Shown here: in pieces, positions 32,329-34,608 of the stretch
Position numbering within the stretch: position 1 is the first letter of the stretch
How the letters are laid out: each line of letters opens with the position of its first letter
From: a virus
IMG/VR virus record: IMGVR_UViG_3300047320_000115
Coordinates: 1-34,608 of that record
Reading direction: 5' to 3' (one strand)
DNA: 34,608 bases
Notes under the pieces: model-generated
The model's database searches: none
Told to the model about the DNA's origin: nothing
Seen by the model: the letters and a program-made list of their open reading frames with translations, nothing else
Made by a program: the position numbers and the translations under genes

Positions 32329-32350
32329 CCAGCTCTAGCTGGCATTTTTT
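32329..32350 (+). terminator. Intrinsic terminator in the non-coding region
   Basis: CCAGCT-CT-AGCTGG followed by CATTTTTT on the plus strand. It could end the transcript of the 31769 gene or of a small RNA from 31988-32328. Confidence 0.75.
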
Positions 32351-32406
32351 AAATTCGTTCTGATCGCAAGGCGGCTGTTTTCACGACTCAGGCTTTAAAG
32401 TGAATA

Positions 32407-32436
32407 CCCGCCCCACGCCCTCAGCGGGCGGGCATT
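32407..32436. terminator. GC hairpin next to the HEPN-motif gene
   Basis: CCCGCCC (32407-32413) pairs with GGGCGGG (32426-32432) around 12 bases, followed by CATTTAT on the plus strand. It lies 24 bases beyond the stop of the minus-strand gene at 32456. Confidence 0.55.
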
Positions 32437-32455
32437 TATGGGCGATTCTTCGTTT

Positions 32456-33391
32456 TCAAAATGTTGATCTGTGATTGACCTTCCGAGATGGTGAGAATTC
32501 GACCAAAGAAAGGAAGTCATCGAACAGTGTTGCTGCTTTGTTGAGGTGCCCTATTAATAGAGCGACCTCACCTGCTGGATCGCGTGGTCGCAGCTTCTCG
32601 CGATGTGCTATGTCCAAGTGATTGAATTGAGATTTGAACAGATCGTCACCGTCATCATCTTTCTGAATCGGGTGCAGGTGGAGACTGTGAATAACGAGGT
32701 TGCGCCGCTGAAGAAGGAACGGTAACCCGTCTTCTGTTTTGCCACCAGTTTGGAATTTTCGCAGTCGTGACCAGCAACCGCTTTCCCGTATTTGGTCATT
32801 CATCGGCACCACGTTGGCGTGGATCCGCTCCATAACCGAGTGGAAGCCGTTATGGTCGAACTTGCGAATATTGAAAAAGGTGAAGTCGAGTACCTGGCCG
32901 ACTCGATCCCAAAAAGAAAATAGTCGTATGTACGCGGCTTCAGCATGCTCCCAAAACGCTGATTGGGCGTGCTTAACAAACATCTCAGAGGAATTGGGAT
33001 GCTCAGGCCATGTCATGGCTTCAGGATGTTCAACGAGCATCATAGAGCCGGTCATGAATAAATGGGCACGCAGCACAGACTTTCTTGCTCGCTTGAACAC
33101 TTCAAACACCTCCCGCATCGAGCTTGCAGGGTAGTCATCAGCGAGGGGAGGCTTTTCGCCTGTACGCAGCAGGTAGAATTCTGGAGGGCCGCCTAAATGC
33201 TCAACCACGCGATCAACGCGATTGTTGAAGTGGCCACCGTCATCTTTGGGCCACAGCTGCGCAAACTGCTCTTGCTGTATCCGCTCGTATTGGGCGAGCA
33301 CAACCATCTCGTTGGCTACGTACGCCACCGCATTGCTGATCACCTCAGCCATTTTTTCATCTGTGATATAGCGATCGTTTTCAGCCGTCAC
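32456..33391 (-). CDS. HEPN-motif protein (Cthe_2314-like), candidate defence gene
   Basis: A 311-residue, largely helical protein. Residues 152-176 (AAYIRLFSFWDRVGQVLDFT) and the C-terminal LLQRRNLVIHSLHLHP, with Arg230-Asn231-x3-His235, fit the R-N-x3-H signature of HEPN domains. The spacing resembles the Cthe_2314 HEPN group. Many HEPN proteins with this motif are RNases used in anti-phage defence or toxin systems; that function here is inference. The start is a GTG at 33391 with a GGGGGAAG ribosome site; the frame upstream to 33451 lacks one. It lies in the phage region next to the att site, where P2 relatives carry superinfection-exclusion genes. Confidence 0.78.
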   Translation of the reverse strand: MTAENDRYITDEKMAEVISNAVAYVANEMVVLAQYERIQQEQFAQLWPKDDGGHFNNRVDRVVEHLGGPPEFYLLRTGEKPPLADDYPASSMREVFEVFKRARKSVLRAHLFMTGSMMLVEHPEAMTWPEHPNSSEMFVKHAQSAFWEHAEAAYIRLFSFWDRVGQVLDFTFFNIRKFDHNGFHSVMERIHANVVPMNDQIRESGCWSRLRKFQTGGKTEDGLPFLLQRRNLVIHSLHLHPIQKDDDGDDLFKSQFNHLDIAHREKLRPRDPAGEVALLIGHLNKAATLFDDFLSLVEFSPSRKVNHRSTF

Positions 33392-33451
33392 GTTCTTCCC
33401 CCCTTGAGTGCGGGAGCATAGCCTGAACGAAAGCGGCTCCGCACGCGGCAA

Positions 33452-33801
33452 CGACTGAAGATGAGATTTAATCTCAGGAACAGGGTGGGCTTTTCAAAAA
33501 GAGTAATAAGAGTAATACAGGGGGGGGACTGCTCTGAAAGCCCCGGCTTTACTGGGGGTCAGATATCACATGGAAAAGTGATATGAAGTGATATGAAAAG
33601 TGATATTTCAGTGAAACCCCCGGTTTCATTGTGTTTCGTGGTTTTGAAATATCACCTTATAAAAGAGTAATACGATTACTTCTATATCACTAAAATATCA
33701 CCTTTTGCGAAAATCGCTCAAAGCCTTACAGGACGTGGCTTACAGCGGATTTTCGAAAGGCATATCACCTTTATTACTCTTTTATCGAGGGGGCACACAT
33801 T
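33452..33801. repeat. Dense array of short direct and inverted repeats between the two HEPN-motif genes
   Basis: Within 33500-33780 I count eight copies of ATATCAC/GTGATAT: ATATCAC at 33563, 33649, 33684, 33695 and 33762, and GTGATAT at 33578, 33588 and 33600. There are four copies of AGAGTAATA or its complement (33500, 33509, 33664 and inverted at 33772). Perfect dyads also occur: TGAGATT-T-AATCTCA (33462-33476), AAAGCC-CC-GGCTTT (33537-33550), TGAAACC-CCC-GGTTTCA (33612-33628), and CGAAAATC (33708) with GATTTTCG (33748). No gene is visible. It looks like a protein-binding array: an iteron-type origin or an operator cluster. Confidence 0.8.
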
Positions 33802-34380
33802 TTAGGGGCGAGGGCCGCGTATTGTAGGCGTCGGGTTATGAAGGCTTTCCTCCAATCGCTTGCATACATCCACCATCGCGACGGCATCGTCGTACGCGAT
33901 ATCTCTATCCAGCATGTGTACCGCTTCGTTGCGGAGTCTGAATGTCCTCAAAAAAGCGTCGTGTTGCTGCCTATCGATGTGACCGAGGTTGAATGCCTGA
34001 TCCAATTTCTTTCGCGTTTGCAGTAGGTCGAGACCTTCTACCCCCTCACGAGTGAGCACCTCGTTCAAAGCGCTTTCGACCTCCAGCCACGCGGCGATCA
34101 TCCCCGCTCTGGGAGAAACGGCAGCAATTTGGAGGGGAACCGAAATTTCGATACGGGGCTTTGGAGGGTTCGCTTCCGGCTCAGAAGGGGCTGGAGGCAA
34201 GTCCTCTTGAAGCGATTGCAACGCTTCAGTCAGATCCACATGAAGTTCGCCGTATTTGAAACTCCGAATTTTTGGGATAAGTCCCAAGATCGGATTCTTC
34301 AGAAGGCAGACGACCACAACAACAGCGGATGGCCAGGCAAGAGCGGAAACCAGAGCCGAAACGAACTGCATCCAATCCAT
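33802..34380 (-). CDS. Membrane-anchored protein with C-terminal HEPN-like R-x4-H motif
   Basis: A 192-residue protein. One N-terminal membrane segment lies at about 8-26 (ALVSALAWPSAVVVVVCLL), then LIPKIRSFKYGELHVDLTEA, a Pro/Glu linker (60-80) and a helical C-terminal domain (90-180). In the latter TFRLRNEAVHMLDRD carries Arg150-Asn151-x3-His155, the R-N-x3-H arrangement seen in HEPN/DUF4145-type domains. The start at 34380 has a GGAG ribosome site; the longer frame to 34467 reads into the att region. It is the first gene inside attR, on the same strand as tRNA-Thr and directly behind its terminator. A membrane-tethered RNase or sensor in phage exclusion is an inference. Confidence 0.78.
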   Translation of the reverse strand: MDWMQFVSALVSALAWPSAVVVVVCLLKNPILGLIPKIRSFKYGELHVDLTEALQSLQEDLPPAPSEPEANPPKPRIEISVPLQIAAVSPRAGMIAAWLEVESALNEVLTREGVEGLDLLQTRKKLDQAFNLGHIDRQQHDAFLRTFRLRNEAVHMLDRDIAYDDAVAMVDVCKRLEESLHNPTPTIRGPRP

Positions 34381-34440
34381 ATGAAATGCTCCGCAGCCTT
34401 TATAGATGAGGCTTGTTACGTGGCTTGTTACGTGTAGCGC

Positions 34441-34471
34441 AAAAACAAAGGGCCTGCATCGCTGCAAGCCC
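34441..34471 (-). terminator. Phage-supplied tRNA-Thr terminator
   Basis: Stem GGGCCTGCA (34450-34458) with TGCAAGCCC (34463-34471) around TCGC, followed on the minus strand by TTTGTTTTT. It replaces the host terminator separated at attL. The two terminators differ in sequence although they are adjacent to identical att cores. Confidence 0.75.
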
Positions 34472-34473
34472 TT

Positions 34474-34557
<84 letters not shown>

Positions 34558-34608
34558 GTGTGGGCGACGATTATAGCGATTGGGTTGGTTCTGTAAACCC
34601 CTGAATTC

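Larger units (their letters stand above)
31988..32455. other. 468-bp non-coding region with hairpins; candidate cos and/or small RNA locus
   Basis: No convincing gene is present; frames of 64 and 81 codons lack ribosome sites. It holds TTTTTGCAAAG twice, a dyad TGCAAA-TT-TTTGCA (32222-32235), G-rich runs (GGAGGGGCAATG, GGGGGGGAAGCATTG near 32290-32325) and two terminator hairpins. The G-rich part loosely resembles P2-type cos (GGCGAGGCGGGGAAAGCAC). No other long gap in the packaging region could hold cos. I also recall very similar DNA in other Pseudomonas genomes, often mis-annotated as short proteins. Confidence 0.45.

Noticed and set aside
32013-32345. Frames of 64 (plus) and 81 (minus) codons in the non-coding block
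   Set aside because: No ribosome sites and no recognisable domain; similar translations are, to my memory, a common mis-annotation of a conserved DNA element.
33452-33801. CRISPR array
   Set aside because: Repeats are only 7-9 bases, irregularly spaced and in both orientations, without constant-length spacers.

Overview
The window is one complete, apparently intact P2/HP1-type temperate myophage (prophage) integrated in a tRNA-Thr(UGU) gene of a Pseudomonas-like bacterium. The assignment to Pseudomonas rests on GC-rich codon use, the style of the small genes and recollection of similar prophages; no search was run. A 57-bp identical direct repeat (207-263 and 34474-34530) marks attL and attR. 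The functional tRNA is rebuilt at the right end, with its 3' part and terminator supplied by the phage. Only about 200 bp (left) and 50 bp (right) of host DNA are visible.

Layout. 1-206: host flank with the tail of a gene and the old tRNA terminator. 264-3131: accessory block, a translationally coupled three-gene minus-strand operon (TIGR04255-family protein, helix-turn-helix protein, unknown protein). 3132-8740: minus-strand early operon, in order of transcription Cro-like protein, YmfL/CII-like regulator, two small genes, a large zinc-finger/TOPRIM primase-helicase, a small gene, a DUF4224 gene and the tyrosine integrase. 8741-8832: the switch region, with a promoter and a palindromic operator. 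8833-9467: the plus-strand repressor and a small protein resembling the repressor's tail. 9523-12679: minus-strand Ogr-type late activator, portal and terminase large subunit. 12842-30308: plus-strand late genes. These are scaffold/protease, capsid, terminase small subunit, head and tail completion, sheath and tube (HP1-type DUF2586/DUF2597), a lysis cassette (holin-like, SAR endolysin, Rz/Rz1), a tail chaperone with a -1 frameshift, tape measure, baseplate, fibre and spike. 30309-31030: terminators, palindromes and a 32-codon gene. 31031-31587: a two-gene minus-strand operon under a near-perfect LexA box. 31769-31987: a small gene. 31988-32455: a non-coding stretch with strong hairpins, where I would look for cos or a small RNA. 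32456-34380: two minus-strand genes, each with an R-x4-H HEPN-type motif, separated by a dense array of short repeats (33452-33801).

How it works together. The repressor lacks a LexA-type peptidase, so it should not be cleaved by RecA. The LexA-controlled operon at the right end is a good candidate for a Tum-like antirepressor circuit, as in phage 186. The Ogr homologue would switch on the late operons.

The accessory genes lie on both sides of attP. In the excised circle the TIGR04255 operon and the two HEPN-motif genes become one continuous same-strand block. This split accessory block, together with the repeat array, is the most likely place for an undescribed defence or conflict system.
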